Below are positions 24,302 to 32,943 of a stretch of 64,000 nt of DNA, in pieces (within the stretch, counting starts at the first letter, position 1; each line of letters begins with the position of its first letter). The stretch comes from Spinactinospora alkalitolerans (GTDB taxonomy: Bacteria > Actinomycetota > Actinomycetes > Streptosporangiales > Streptosporangiaceae). A program made the translations under genes and the position numbers. The stretch spans positions 5,890,001 through 5,954,000 of the forward strand of contig NZ_JACCCC010000001.1 of the NCBI RefSeq assembly GCF_013408795.1. Reading direction: 5' to 3'. Under the pieces are notes generated by a model that had not been told where the DNA came from, searched no databases, and saw only the letters and a list, made by a program, of their open reading frames with translations.

Positions 24302-25396
24302 ATGCTGGAACCGCCGATGCAGCCGTCCTCCGGCCGAGAGCCCCGCCAGCGACCGTCCCGGCGCTGGCGGTCCCGCTCGCGCCCGAACCCGGTGACGGTG
24401 CTGCGCGTGGCGCGCGCCGTCGTGGACGACCTCAAGGACGGGCTCTCCGGGAGCGGCGCCCGCACCGCGGCGCGCCGGATGCGGGTCCTGCTGGGCGTGC
24501 GGGGGCTGGCGTTGGCGGACCTGTCCGGTTCCCTGCTGTGGTCGGGCCGGCCGGGGCCCGACGAGGCCACCGGGACGCTGGTCGAGAAGGTGCTGCACAC
24601 CGAGCTCCCCGGCGGCAGGCCGCCGCTGCTGGCCGTCCCGCTGCACGTCAACGACGAACTGGCCGGCGCGCTGGTGATCTCCGGCGAGGTGCGCAGGGCG
24701 ACGGTGCGGGAGGCCGCGGCCTGGATCGTCGACGCGCTGGAGCGCGCCCGCCTCGAGGCCTCGGCCGATCGGGCGGCGCAGGCCGAACTGCGGGCGCTGC
24801 GGGCGGAGATCTCGCCGCACTTCGTCTACAACGCGCTCACCGTGATCGCGTCCCTGGTGCGTTCGGAGCCCGACCGGGCGCGGGAGCTGATGGTCGACTT
24901 CGCCGACTACACCCGCTACAGCCTCGCGCGGCGCGGCGACTACACGACGGTCTCCGATGAGTTCCACGCGATCGAGACCTACCTCGCCCTGCAGCGGGCC
25001 GTCCTGGGCGACCGGCTCCGGGTCCAGATCAGGGTCGCCCCCGAGGTGCTCGGCGTGGCGGTGCCCTACCTGGTCCTGCAGCCGCTGGTGGAGAACGCCA
25101 TCCGGCACGGCATCGAGCCGCACTCGGGCTCGGGCCTCGTGCAGGTCTCCGGCGAGGCCGAGGGCGGCGACTGCGTGATCAGCGTGGAGGACGACGGAAT
25201 GGGCATGGACCCCGCCGAGGCCAAGGCCGTCCTCGCGGGCAAGGGCAGCGCCGACAGCGTCGGCCTGGCCAACGTCGACCGCAGGCTGCGCCACGTCTAC
25301 GGCCCCTGGTACGGCCTCGTCGTGGAGACCGCCGTGCGGGCCGGGACCCGGGTCGTCGTGCGAGTTCCGAGATTCCAGCCGGGAGTGATGCCGTGA
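24302..25396 (+). CDS. LytS-type sensor histidine kinase
   Basis: A 364-aa protein. After a basic N-terminus there is a GAF-like region (about 35-145: MRVLLGVRGLALADLSG ... LAVPLHVNDELAGALVIS), then the kinase: H-box AEISPHFVYNALT with His173, N-box LVENAIRHGIEPH, and a G-box containing DGMGMDP and SVGLANVDRRL. There are no membrane helices, so the ligand is cytoplasmic. His_kinase (LytS/YehU) type kinases partner LytTR regulators, as here with the overlapping next gene. The upstream region shared with acs holds an AT-rich TTTTAGTATTTATCCC stretch. Confidence 0.88.
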   Translation: MLEPPMQPSSGREPRQRPSRRWRSRSRPNPVTVLRVARAVVDDLKDGLSGSGARTAARRMRVLLGVRGLALADLSGSLLWSGRPGPDEATGTLVEKVLHTELPGGRPPLLAVPLHVNDELAGALVISGEVRRATVREAAAWIVDALERARLEASADRAAQAELRALRAEISPHFVYNALTVIASLVRSEPDRARELMVDFADYTRYSLARRGDYTTVSDEFHAIETYLALQRAVLGDRLRVQIRVAPEVLGVAVPYLVLQPLVENAIRHGIEPHSGSGLVQVSGEAEGGDCVISVEDDGMGMDPAEAKAVLAGKGSADSVGLANVDRRLRHVYGPWYGLVVETAVRAGTRVVVRVPRFQPGVMP

Positions 25397-26202
25397 TGAC
25401 ACCGACCCCCTCAGGACTGCGCGTGCTGGCGGTCGACGACGTCCCGCTGGCGCTGGAGGAGCTGTGCCGGCTGCTGCGCGACGCACCGGAGGTCGCCGAG
25501 GTCGTCGCCGCCGACGATCCGATCAGCGCGCTCAAGAGCATCCAGGGCGACCGCTTCGACGCGGTGTTCCTGGACATCTCGATGCCCGGCCTCGACGGAA
25601 TCGAGCTCGCCTCGCTGCTGGCCAAGCTCAGCGAGCCGCCGGTGATCGTGTTCGTCACCGCCCACGAGCGCCACGCCGTCACCGCCTACGGCATCGGGGC
25701 CGTCGACTACCTGCTCAAGCCGGTGCGGGCCGAGCGTCTGTCGACGGCGCTGGCCAAGGTGGTCCGGATGGCCGCCGCCGCCGGCGACGCGCCGCCGGCG
25801 GCGGAGACCGCGGAGGCGCGGCAGCCGCCCGACGCGCTGGCCGCACTGCCCGTGGAGACGGCCGGGCGCACGCGCTACGTGCGGCGCAGCGACGTCCGGT
25901 TCGCCGAGGCCAACGGCGACTACGTGCGGCTGCACACCCCGAGCGGGGTGCACGTCGTGCGGATGCCGATATCCCGGCTGGAGGAGTACTGGGCCGACAC
26001 CGGATTCACCCGGGTGCACCGGGGCTTCCTGGTCGCGCTGAGCGCGGTGCTGGAGCTGCGCAGCGACTCGCTGGGCGGGCTGCTGGCCCACACCGACCTC
26101 GGCGACGTGCCGGTGAGCCGCCGATGCGCGCGGGTGCTGCGCGAGCAGTTGCTGCTGGCCGCCCAGCGCGGCGAACTCGGCCGCTCCGAGGGGCGGCCCT
26201 GA
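25393..26202 (+). CDS. LytTR-family response regulator
   Basis: A 269-aa protein with a receiver domain (residues 8-125; acidic pair VDD, phospho-acceptor Asp61 in VFLDISMPG, Thr/Lys in FVTAHE and LLKPV) and a LytTR DNA-binding domain (about 150-255, ANGDYVRLHTPSGVHVVRMPI ... FTRVHRGFLVAL). The start is GTG 25393 or ATG 25396, either way overlapping the kinase stop. The pair probably controls the symporter genes behind it, as BtsSR/YpdAB do for pyruvate transport; the signal here is not known. Confidence 0.88.
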   Translation: MMTPTPSGLRVLAVDDVPLALEELCRLLRDAPEVAEVVAADDPISALKSIQGDRFDAVFLDISMPGLDGIELASLLAKLSEPPVIVFVTAHERHAVTAYGIGAVDYLLKPVRAERLSTALAKVVRMAAAAGDAPPAAETAEARQPPDALAALPVETAGRTRYVRRSDVRFAEANGDYVRLHTPSGVHVVRMPISRLEEYWADTGFTRVHRGFLVALSAVLELRSDSLGGLLAHTDLGDVPVSRRCARVLREQLLLAAQRGELGRSEGRP

Positions 26203-26552
26203 TGCCGCACCGCGCCAAGCGGGTGGCGGTGACGAGCCCGCAGACCAGGCTCGCGCACGCGCGGGGCCGGGCACGCGGGCGCTGGCGGGTGCCGCGCCTG
26301 GACCAGGGCGACGCCGAGCGCGCGGCCGTACTGTACCGGCGCCAGCGCGCGCAGGGGCTGCTCGCCCTGGCGCTGATCACGGCGCTGCTGCTCGGCCTGC
26401 CCCTGCTGTTCGCGGCGTGGCCGGAACTGGACGGCGTCCGGCTGCTGGGCGTCCCGCTGTCCTGGCTGATGCTGGCGGTGCTGCCCTACCCCGCCATGGT
26501 GCTGCTGGCCGGCTGGCAGTTGCGCCGGGCCGAGCGCGCCGAGGAGCGCTGA
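26202..26552 (+). CDS. Small two-helix membrane protein, symporter partner
   Basis: A 116-aa protein with a basic N-terminal half (about 45 residues) and two hydrophobic helices (GLLALALITALLLGLPLLFA and LLGVPLSWLMLAVLPYPAMVLLA), ending in RAERAEER. It starts by TGATG overlap with the regulator and its stop overlaps the next ATG, so it is translated with the symporter. The size, position and two-helix plan resemble the DUF485 partner at 28406-28756. I could not assign it to a family with confidence. Confidence 0.7.
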   Translation: MPHRAKRVAVTSPQTRLAHARGRARGRWRVPRLDQGDAERAAVLYRRQRAQGLLALALITALLLGLPLLFAAWPELDGVRLLGVPLSWLMLAVLPYPAMVLLAGWQLRRAERAEER

Positions 26553-28255
26553 TGGTCGCGCTGCTCGCCGTCGCCCCCGTCGTGCTGGTGACCCTGCTGA
26601 TCGGGCTGCGCGGGGTCGCGGCGATGCGCACCACGTCGGACTTCCTGGTGGCGTCGCGGCGGGTGTCGCCGCTGCTGAACTCCGCAGCGGTGTCCGGGGA
26701 GTACCTGTCGGCGGCGTCGTTCCTCGGCGTGGCCGGGTTGATCGTCAAGGACGGGATCGGGTCGCTGTGGTACCCGGTGGGCTTCACCGCCGGCTACATC
26801 ACGATGCTCATCCTGGTGGCCGCGCCGATGCGCCGGTCGGGCGCGCTCACCGTGCCCGACTTCGCCGAGGCCCGGCTCGCCTCGCCCGCGCTGCGGCGGC
26901 TGAGCGCGCTGGTCGTACTCGTGATCGGCGTGCTGTACCTGGTGCCCCAGTTCCGCACCGCCGGCCTGGTGCTCAGCACGGTGAGCGCCACCCCGTACTG
27001 GGTGGGCGTGGTGATCGCGGGCACCGTCGTCAGCGCGACGATCGCGCTGGGCGGGATGCGCGCGGCGACCTACGTCCAGGCGTTCCAGTTCTGCCTGAAG
27101 CTGCTGCTGTTCATCGTCCCGGCCATCTGGCTGGTGGTGCAGGTCGGCCCGGACGTCCGCCACGACGCCGTGCACCCGGTCGAGTTCACCGTCTTCGGGC
27201 GCGACACGCCCGTGTCGTTCCAGGTCGACGTCACGCTGGAGGTCGAGGAGCCCACCCCGGTGATCGCCCCCGACGGCTCGGTCGCCGACCTGGAGCCGGG
27301 CCGGCACGCCGTGGAGGCCGGCCGCACCCTGGTCTTCGCCGAGGGCGCGCCCGTGCCGGAGGTCCGCGGCGGCGCGCCGCTGGGCGGCCCCGGCTGGCAG
27401 CGGCCCCTGCTCAACCTGGAGGACGCCGGGCACCCGCTGCTGGGCACGATGGCCGTGGTGGTCGCGATCGTGCTCGGGACGATGGGGCTGCCGCACATCC
27501 TGATGCGCTTCCACACCAGTCCCGACGGCCGCGCCGCGCGCAGGACCGCGGCGATCACCGTCGCGCTGCTGAGCGTCTTCTACCTGTTCCCCGGGATCTA
27601 CGGCGCGCTGGGCCGGGTCCTGCTCCCCCAGCTCTACCTCTCCGGCGCGACCGACACCGTGGTCGTCGCGCTGCCGTCCCAGGTCGACACCGGCTGGGAG
27701 GGCACGCTGATGACCGCCCTGCTGACCGTGGGCGCGTTCGCAGCGTTCCTGGCCACGTCGCTCGGCCTGCTGCTGGTGATCTCCGGGGCGATCGCGCACG
27801 ACCTCGTCCCCGCGGGGCTGCGCAGGCTCAGGTTCACCGCGGTGCCGGCCGCCGCCGCCATCGTCCTGCTCGCGCTACCCTCGGCGCACCTCGACGCCGG
27901 CCTGCTGGTGACCTGGGGTTTCACCGTCGCGGCCTCCACCTTCTGCCCCCTGCTCGTGCTGGGCATCTGGTGGTCCGGGCTGACGGCCGAGGGCGCGATC
28001 AGCGGCGTGATCGCCGGGCTGCTGGCGTCCTCGGGGGCCATCCTCGTCGCGCTGTTCGGCCCGCCCCTGGACGGCTGGCCGGCGATCCTGGTCATCCAGC
28101 CCGCGCCGTGGTCGGTGCCCCTGGCGTTCGCGACCATGGTGGCGGTCTCGCTGCGCGGCAGCCCTCCGCCCTGGTCAAGGAAGGCGGTGCTGCGGCTGCA
28201 CCTCGACGAGGAGCACCTGCGCGGTTCCGCGCAGCGCCCGCCCGACGCCGCCTGA
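26552..28255 (+). CDS. Sodium:solute symporter (SSS family), first copy
   Basis: A 567-aa protein with thirteen or so hydrophobic segments. Family features include FLVASRRVSPLLNSAAVSGEYLSAASFLG near residue 30 and GTMGLPHILMRFHT in the middle, both shared with the ActP-type symporter two genes downstream. It differs by a polar insertion of about 95 residues (roughly 195-290) between two helices, with repeated VE/PD-rich stretches, likely extracytoplasmic. Substrate probably acetate, pyruvate or another monocarboxylate by neighbourhood and similarity; not proven. Start ATG 26552 overlaps the preceding stop. Confidence 0.85.
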   Translation: MVALLAVAPVVLVTLLIGLRGVAAMRTTSDFLVASRRVSPLLNSAAVSGEYLSAASFLGVAGLIVKDGIGSLWYPVGFTAGYITMLILVAAPMRRSGALTVPDFAEARLASPALRRLSALVVLVIGVLYLVPQFRTAGLVLSTVSATPYWVGVVIAGTVVSATIALGGMRAATYVQAFQFCLKLLLFIVPAIWLVVQVGPDVRHDAVHPVEFTVFGRDTPVSFQVDVTLEVEEPTPVIAPDGSVADLEPGRHAVEAGRTLVFAEGAPVPEVRGGAPLGGPGWQRPLLNLEDAGHPLLGTMAVVVAIVLGTMGLPHILMRFHTSPDGRAARRTAAITVALLSVFYLFPGIYGALGRVLLPQLYLSGATDTVVVALPSQVDTGWEGTLMTALLTVGAFAAFLATSLGLLLVISGAIAHDLVPAGLRRLRFTAVPAAAAIVLLALPSAHLDAGLLVTWGFTVAASTFCPLLVLGIWWSGLTAEGAISGVIAGLLASSGAILVALFGPPLDGWPAILVIQPAPWSVPLAFATMVAVSLRGSPPPWSRKAVLRLHLDEEHLRGSAQRPPDAA

Positions 28256-28405
28256 TCCGGACCGGACCGCTCGACGCGGCCCCGGCGCCGCTCGTCGACC
28301 GTTCGTCGCACCGCTCGCTCATTCGAGCCCGGGAAGGTGTCGAGGCCGACCCCCCGCTCCTTAATGTGTCGCACGACACATCCCCGACAGTCGCGGAGGT
28401 CTGTG

Positions 28406-28756
28406 GTGACAGACATCGAGCACGACCGCACCGGCGGGCAGCCGCCCGACGGCGAGTGGGAGAGGATCCAGGCGAGCCCCGACTTCACGGAGCTGCGCAG
28501 GCGGCTGCGCGTCTTCGTGTTCCCGATGACGGCGTTCTTCATCGTCTGGTACCTGCTCTACGTCCTGCTGGCCGCCTACGCGAGCGACTTCATGGCGATC
28601 AAGCTGGTCGGCAACATCAACGTCGGCCTGGTCTTCGGCCTGCTGCAGTTCGTGTCGACCTTCGTGATCACCGGGCTGTACGTCTGCTACGCCAACCGCC
28701 GTCTGGACCCGATGGCCGACAAGATCCGCGAGGAGATCGAGGGGGCTGCGAAGTGA
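28406..28756 (+). CDS. DUF485 membrane protein
   Basis: A 116-aa protein: a short polar N-terminus (ERIQASPDFTELRRRLRVFVFPMTAFFIVWYLLYV) leading into helix 1, then a second helix VFGLLQFVSTFVITGLYV, and a C-terminal CYANRRLDPMADKIREEIE. This is the YjcH/DUF485 signature, a small protein that accompanies acetate permease ActP. GGAGGT lies 5 bases before GTG 28406. The stop overlaps the GTG of the next gene. About 150 bp separate it from the first symporter, so a second promoter is possible. Confidence 0.9.
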   Translation: MTDIEHDRTGGQPPDGEWERIQASPDFTELRRRLRVFVFPMTAFFIVWYLLYVLLAAYASDFMAIKLVGNINVGLVFGLLQFVSTFVITGLYVCYANRRLDPMADKIREEIEGAAK

Positions 28757-30384
28757 ACGGAACCTCCACCGCCCTCGCGCAGGAGTCGCAGGTGATCGAG
28801 GGCATCAACCCGGTGCTGAACTTCAGCATCTTCGGCGCCTTCGTCCTGATCACCCTGATCATCGTGTTCCGGGCGAGCCGCAACACCAAGACCGCCTCCG
28901 ACTACTACGCCGCGGGCCGGGCGTTCAGCGGCCCGCAGAACGGCATCGCGATCGCCGGCGACTACCTGTCGGCCGCGTCGTTCCTCGGCATCTGCGGCGC
29001 CATCGCACTCAACGGCTACGACGGCTTCCTCTACTCGATCGGCTTCCTGGTGGCCTGGCTGGTCGCCCTGCTGCTGGTCGCCGAGCTGCTGCGCAACACC
29101 GGCAAGTTCACCATGGGCGACGTGCTGGCCTTCCGGATGCGCCAGCGGCCGGTCCGCGCCGCCGCGGCGGTCTCCACCCTCGCGGTGTCCTTCTTCTATC
29201 TGCTGGCCCAGATGGCCGGCGGCGGCGGCCTGGTCAACCTGCTGCTGGGCATCCAGAGCGGGGCCGGGCAGAACGCGGTGATCGCCGCCGTCGGCGTCGT
29301 GATGATCATCTACGTACTGATCGGCGGCATGAAGGGCACCACCTGGGTGCAGATCATCAAGGCCGTGCTGCTGATCACGGGCGCCTTCGCGATGACCGTG
29401 TGGGTGCTCGCCATGTACGGCTTCAACCTCTCCGGGCTGCTCGCCGAGGCGGTCGCCGCGGAGGGCGGCAAGGGCGAGGCGCTGCTCTCGCCGGGCGCGC
29501 AGTACGGCCTGAGCGAGATCACCAAGCTCGACTTCCTGTCCCTGGCCATCGCCCTGGTGCTCGGCACGGCCGGCCTGCCGCACGTCCTGATGCGCTTCTA
29601 CACCGTGCCGACGGCGAAGGAGGCGCGGCGCTCGGTGGTGTGGGCGATCGCGCTGATCGGCACCTTCTACCTGTTCACCCTGGTCCTGGGCTACGGCGCG
29701 GCCGCGCTGGTGGGGCCGGCGCAGATCAACGCGGCTCCGGGCGGGGTCAACTCCGCGGCGCCGCTGCTGGCCCTGGCGCTGGGCGGTCCGGTCCTGCTCG
29801 GGTTCATCGCGGCGGTCGCCTTCGCCACGATCCTGGCGGTGGTGGCTGGGCTGACGATCACGGCGTCGGCCTCGTTCGCGCACGACGTCTACGCCAACGT
29901 GATCAAGAAGGGCGCGGCCGACAGCAAGGGCGGCGAGGTCAGGGTCGCCCGGATCACCGCGCTGGTGATCGGCGCGGCCGCGATCCTCGGCGGCATCCTG
30001 GCCAAGGAGCAGAACGTGGCCTTCCTGGTCGCGCTCGCGTTCGCGGTCGCGGCGTCGGCGAACCTGCCCACGATCCTGTACTCGCTGTTCTGGAAGCGGT
30101 TCAACACCTCGGGCGCGCTGTGGAGCATCTACGGCGGACTCACGGTGACGATCACGCTGATCGTGTTCTCGCCCGCGGTCTCCGGCAGCGAGAGCGCCAT
30201 GATCCAGGGCGTGGACTTCCACTGGTTCCCGCTGTCCAACCCCGGCCTGGTGTCGATCCCCCTGTCGTTCTTCCTCGGCTGGCTCGGCACGGTGATGTCG
30301 AAGGACGGCAACGGCAGGAAGCAGGCCGAAATGGAGGTTCGTTCCCTGACCGGTGCGGGCGCGGAGAAGGCCACCGCGCACTGA
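28753..30384 (+). CDS. actP: Cation/acetate symporter ActP-like
   Basis: A 543-aa SSS-family protein. Signatures: TASDYYAAGRAFSGPQNGIAIAGDYLSAASFLG at the first helices, FRMRQRPVRAAAAVSTL, FFYLLAQMAGGGGLV, LGTAGLPHVLMRFYTVPTAKEARRS, and the later ITASASFAHDVYANVI. These match acetate permease ActP and its actinobacterial relatives. GTG 28753 overlaps the DUF485 stop (GTGA). With acs on the other side of the operon, the locus covers acetate uptake and activation. A strong terminator follows at 30422. Confidence 0.93.
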   Translation: MNGTSTALAQESQVIEGINPVLNFSIFGAFVLITLIIVFRASRNTKTASDYYAAGRAFSGPQNGIAIAGDYLSAASFLGICGAIALNGYDGFLYSIGFLVAWLVALLLVAELLRNTGKFTMGDVLAFRMRQRPVRAAAAVSTLAVSFFYLLAQMAGGGGLVNLLLGIQSGAGQNAVIAAVGVVMIIYVLIGGMKGTTWVQIIKAVLLITGAFAMTVWVLAMYGFNLSGLLAEAVAAEGGKGEALLSPGAQYGLSEITKLDFLSLAIALVLGTAGLPHVLMRFYTVPTAKEARRSVVWAIALIGTFYLFTLVLGYGAAALVGPAQINAAPGGVNSAAPLLALALGGPVLLGFIAAVAFATILAVVAGLTITASASFAHDVYANVIKKGAADSKGGEVRVARITALVIGAAAILGGILAKEQNVAFLVALAFAVAASANLPTILYSLFWKRFNTSGALWSIYGGLTVTITLIVFSPAVSGSESAMIQGVDFHWFPLSNPGLVSIPLSFFLGWLGTVMSKDGNGRKQAEMEVRSLTGAGAEKATAH

Positions 30385-30421
30385 CCCTCCCCACTGGGTG
30401 GCACCCCTCCCCCACCCAGGG

Positions 30422-30456
30422 CGGCCCCGGACGCGTTCGGCGTCCGGGGCCGTTTT
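30422..30456 (+). terminator. Rho-independent terminator after actP
   Basis: A 13-bp perfect stem (30422-30434 with 30440-30452, CGGCCCCGGACGC / GCGTCCGGGGCCG) with a 5-nt loop, followed by TTTT. It lies 37 bp past the actP stop. Confidence 0.9.
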
Positions 30457-30463
30457 CGTCCAC

Positions 30464-30527
30464 CGGCGATCTCGGCCTTTTGGGGGTTGTCGCACCGTTT
30501 TCAGGCCCCGCACGGTCAAGATCGGCG
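30464..30527. repeat. Dispersed palindromic repeat, copy B
   Basis: Ends CGGCGATCTCGGCC and CGGTCAAGATCGGCGG, core GGGGGTTGTCGCACCGTTTTCAGGCCCC. Right end matches copies C and D (GGTCAAGATCG). Located between convergent actP and alcohol dehydrogenase genes, directly after a terminator. Confidence 0.7.
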
Positions 30528-30669
30528 GAGGTCCCCGGACCGGTCTCCCCGTTCACGCGGTGGCGTGGGGATCCCCCGGATCTCCACGCCACCGCGGTGC
30601 CGTCGCCTGTGGCGACCCGGCCCGGCTATATGGCTCGGACCGAGCTCAACCGGCCGCCCGCGTAGTCGT

Positions 30670-31710
30670 TCAGGAGCCCGGGACGACCACCGCGCGGCCC
30701 TGGATGCGGCCCGCCTCCATGCGCTCGTAGATCTCCGGGCCCTCCTCCAGGCCGTAGCGCTCCACGTGGACGCCGACCGCCCCCTGCCGGGCCAGCTCCA
30801 CCAGTTCGATCAGTTCCGAGCGCGTTCCCCAGTAGGTGGTGCCCACGCGCGTGCCGTACGGGGGCGACCCGAACGACACGGGGAGCACCCCGCCGGCGAT
30901 GCCGACCACGGTGATGTCGGCGTCCATGCCGACCATCTGCGCGGCGAGGTCCACCGTGGCCTGCGCCCCCACGAAGTCGAACACCGCCGTCGCGCCGGTG
31001 CCGCCGGTCAGTTCGCGCACCGTCCGCACGGCGCCCTCGTCCGAGGGCAGCGCGTGGTGCGCCCCGCTGCGCAGCGCCAGTTCGCGGCTCTCCTCCCGGA
31101 CGTCCAGGGCCACCACGGTGGTCGCCGAGACCGCGCGCAGCAGTTGGATGCCGACGTGGCCGAGCCCGCCCGCGCCGATGACCACCGCGGTGCCACCCGC
31201 GTGGAGGCGGGGCAGGGACCGCTTGATCGCGTGGTACGGGGTGAGCCCGGCGTCGGTGAGCGGGACGGTCCGCACCGGGTCGAGGTCCCCGATCGGCACC
31301 ACGTGGCGTTCGGAGTCCACCAGCAGGTACTCGGCCAGCGCGCCGGGCCGGCCCAGTCCCGGAGGCCGGATGCCCAGCTCGGCGGCGCGCGGGCAGTAGT
31401 TCTCCATGCCCAGTGAGCACGCCCGGCAGGTGCCGCAGCCCCACGGCCCGTAGACCACCACGGAGTCGCCCACCGCCACGCTGCCGACGTCGGCGCCCAC
31501 GGCCTCGACCCGCCCGGCGCCCTCGTGGCCCAGCGTGAGCGGCAGCGGGTACGGGAAGGCGTCGGCGGGCCAGCCCATCACCGCCAGGTCGGAGTGGCAG
31601 ACCCCCGCCGCGGTGACCTTCAGCAGGATCTGCCCGGGTCCGGGTTCGGGCGCATCGACGTCGACGACCCTCGGCGGCTCCCCGACCTCCAGGTACTGCA
31701 CGGCTCGCAT
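30670..31710 (-). CDS. Zinc-dependent alcohol dehydrogenase
   Basis: A 346-aa medium-chain dehydrogenase. Catalytic zinc ligands Cys in GVCHSDLAVM and His-Glu in LGHEGAGRV; four structural-zinc cysteines in WGCGTCRACSLGMENYC; Rossmann GAGGLGHVG near residue 170. These zinc-binding members oxidise or reduce alcohols and aldehydes with NAD(H); the substrate is not evident. ATG at 31708-31710 has GAGGGAGG just upstream; a longer frame to 31749 is unlikely. It stands 122 bp downstream of a MarR-type gene on the same strand, which could regulate it. Confidence 0.92.
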   Translation of the reverse strand: MRAVQYLEVGEPPRVVDVDAPEPGPGQILLKVTAAGVCHSDLAVMGWPADAFPYPLPLTLGHEGAGRVEAVGADVGSVAVGDSVVVYGPWGCGTCRACSLGMENYCPRAAELGIRPPGLGRPGALAEYLLVDSERHVVPIGDLDPVRTVPLTDAGLTPYHAIKRSLPRLHAGGTAVVIGAGGLGHVGIQLLRAVSATTVVALDVREESRELALRSGAHHALPSDEGAVRTVRELTGGTGATAVFDFVGAQATVDLAAQMVGMDADITVVGIAGGVLPVSFGSPPYGTRVGTTYWGTRSELIELVELARQGAVGVHVERYGLEEGPEIYERMEAGRIQGRAVVVPGS

Positions 31711-31831
31711 CGGCCTCCCTCTCCCCCTTCGCAGCGGCGCCCCCGTCATCGGCGCACGTCAGGGCCTCTATCCACTCCGGCCGCCCCCATGCCTGGCGGC
31801 GCGGTACCGTCCCGCGGCGCGTGGGAGGCCG

Positions 31832-32320
31832 TCAGTCCGTGCCCACCTCGTCGGCCCAGACCTCCAGCCCCGCCGTGAACCCCCTCAAGTCGTCCGGGGA
31901 CAGGCGTTCCAGCACGCGCAGCAGCGGGGCCGCGCGCTGCGCCATGAACACCCGCATCGGCTCGCGGTAGGCGTCGGCCAGTGTGACGAGGGTGCGCCGG
32001 CGGTTCCCCGGGTCGGCGCGGCGGACGACCAGGCCCACGTATGCGAGGTCGCCGACCAGCTCGCTGACGGTCGAGAGCCGCACGCCCAGCCGGGCGGACA
32101 GTCCGCTCACGCTGAGCTCCTGACCGAGGGTGAGCTGCGCCAGGACGCCGCCGTGCCGACCAGTGAGGCTGTGGCGCCGGAACACCTTCTGGAGCTCTTC
32201 GGGCATTTCGTCGGGGGCGCGCCGGTAGTAGGCCTCCAGCAGCGGAACGAAGCGCAGCACGCCCTCCACCAGCTCCGGGTCCGGCAGCCGAGGTTCGGCG
32301 GAGTCCTCCTGCTGGTCCAT
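31832..32320 (-). CDS. MarR-family transcriptional regulator
   Basis: A 162-aa protein with a winged helix-turn-helix: LTLGQELSVSGLSARLGVRLSTVSELVGDLAYVGLVVRRADPGNRRRTLVTL (about 65-115), where DPGNRRRTLV is the wing. An N-terminal helix LRFVPLLEAYYRR and a C-terminal helical pair fit a MarR dimerisation region. Effector unknown. Same strand as the alcohol dehydrogenase gene 122 bp downstream. Confidence 0.85.
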   Translation of the reverse strand: MDQQEDSAEPRLPDPELVEGVLRFVPLLEAYYRRAPDEMPEELQKVFRRHSLTGRHGGVLAQLTLGQELSVSGLSARLGVRLSTVSELVGDLAYVGLVVRRADPGNRRRTLVTLADAYREPMRVFMAQRAAPLLRVLERLSPDDLRGFTAGLEVWADEVGTD

Positions 32321-32452
32321 GCCCCGATGCTACCGAGCGCGGAAATCCCGAGTGCCACCGGAATTCCGCCGGAGCGGTGGACCGGGGAAAGGGGGGCCAC
32401 AACGAGTGGCGGAGAAAGCGGAGGAGCTCGGCGGGGAACCGGTGCCGCCCGC

Positions 32453-32896
32453 TCACACCGGTCGGCACAGCAGTGGCAGCGCCACCATGCCGTTCGTCTT
32501 CAGCCGCCTGCGGACGAACGTGTGGAAGCTCGGGCGGGTGAGCTGGTTGACCAGGAAGGGCACCGCACGGCCCGGCAGGCGCGCGTAGTTGACGAACCCG
32601 AACGGGGACGCCCCTATGGCCTGCAGCGGGAGGGAGTTGTCGACACCGGTCTTGGCCGTGTACCAGCCGGTGAGCCCCTCCCAGACGCGCACCGAGCTCA
32701 GCGGGCTGCCCGTGAAGTCGTTCAGGACGCGGGGGACGTCGTAGGCCCCGAAGCGGAACATCGCCCCGATGGTCTCCGGCGGGGTGGGCGTATAGTTGTA
32801 CCCGGCGAAGCCCTCGATGGGGCGGGCCGAGCGGTTCCAGACGGAGTGGACGTTGTCGTCCAGGCCCTGCAGGCGCAGATCCAAGGAAACACGCAT
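32453..32896 (-). CDS. Hypothetical protein, 147 aa
   Basis: I do not recognise this family. From the ATG at 32894-32896 the product begins MRVSLDLRLQGLDDNVHSVW and is rich in aromatic residues and glycine (FAGYNYTPTPPETIGAMFRFGAYDVP, GLTGWYTAKTG, FGFVNYARLPGRAVPFLVNQL). It ends in RRRLKTNGMVALPLLCRPV. The frame stays open to 33154, but upstream it is antisense-like Arg/Pro-rich and overlaps tetR, so I reject the long form. It lies 47 bp downstream of the tetR stop, on the same strand. It could be a worn gene in the decaying locus. Confidence 0.5.
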   Translation of the reverse strand: MRVSLDLRLQGLDDNVHSVWNRSARPIEGFAGYNYTPTPPETIGAMFRFGAYDVPRVLNDFTGSPLSSVRVWEGLTGWYTAKTGVDNSLPLQAIGASPFGFVNYARLPGRAVPFLVNQLTRPSFHTFVRRRLKTNGMVALPLLCRPV

Positions 32897-32943
32897 CGAC
32901 CGGAGAACCACATGACACCGGCGAGGCGATCGGCAAAGACCGC

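Noticed and set aside
26767-30384. A single 1205-aa open frame covering both symporters
   Set aside because: Its first two thirds are an Arg/Pro-rich out-of-frame shadow of the first symporter; only the part from GTG 28753 is the ActP-like protein.
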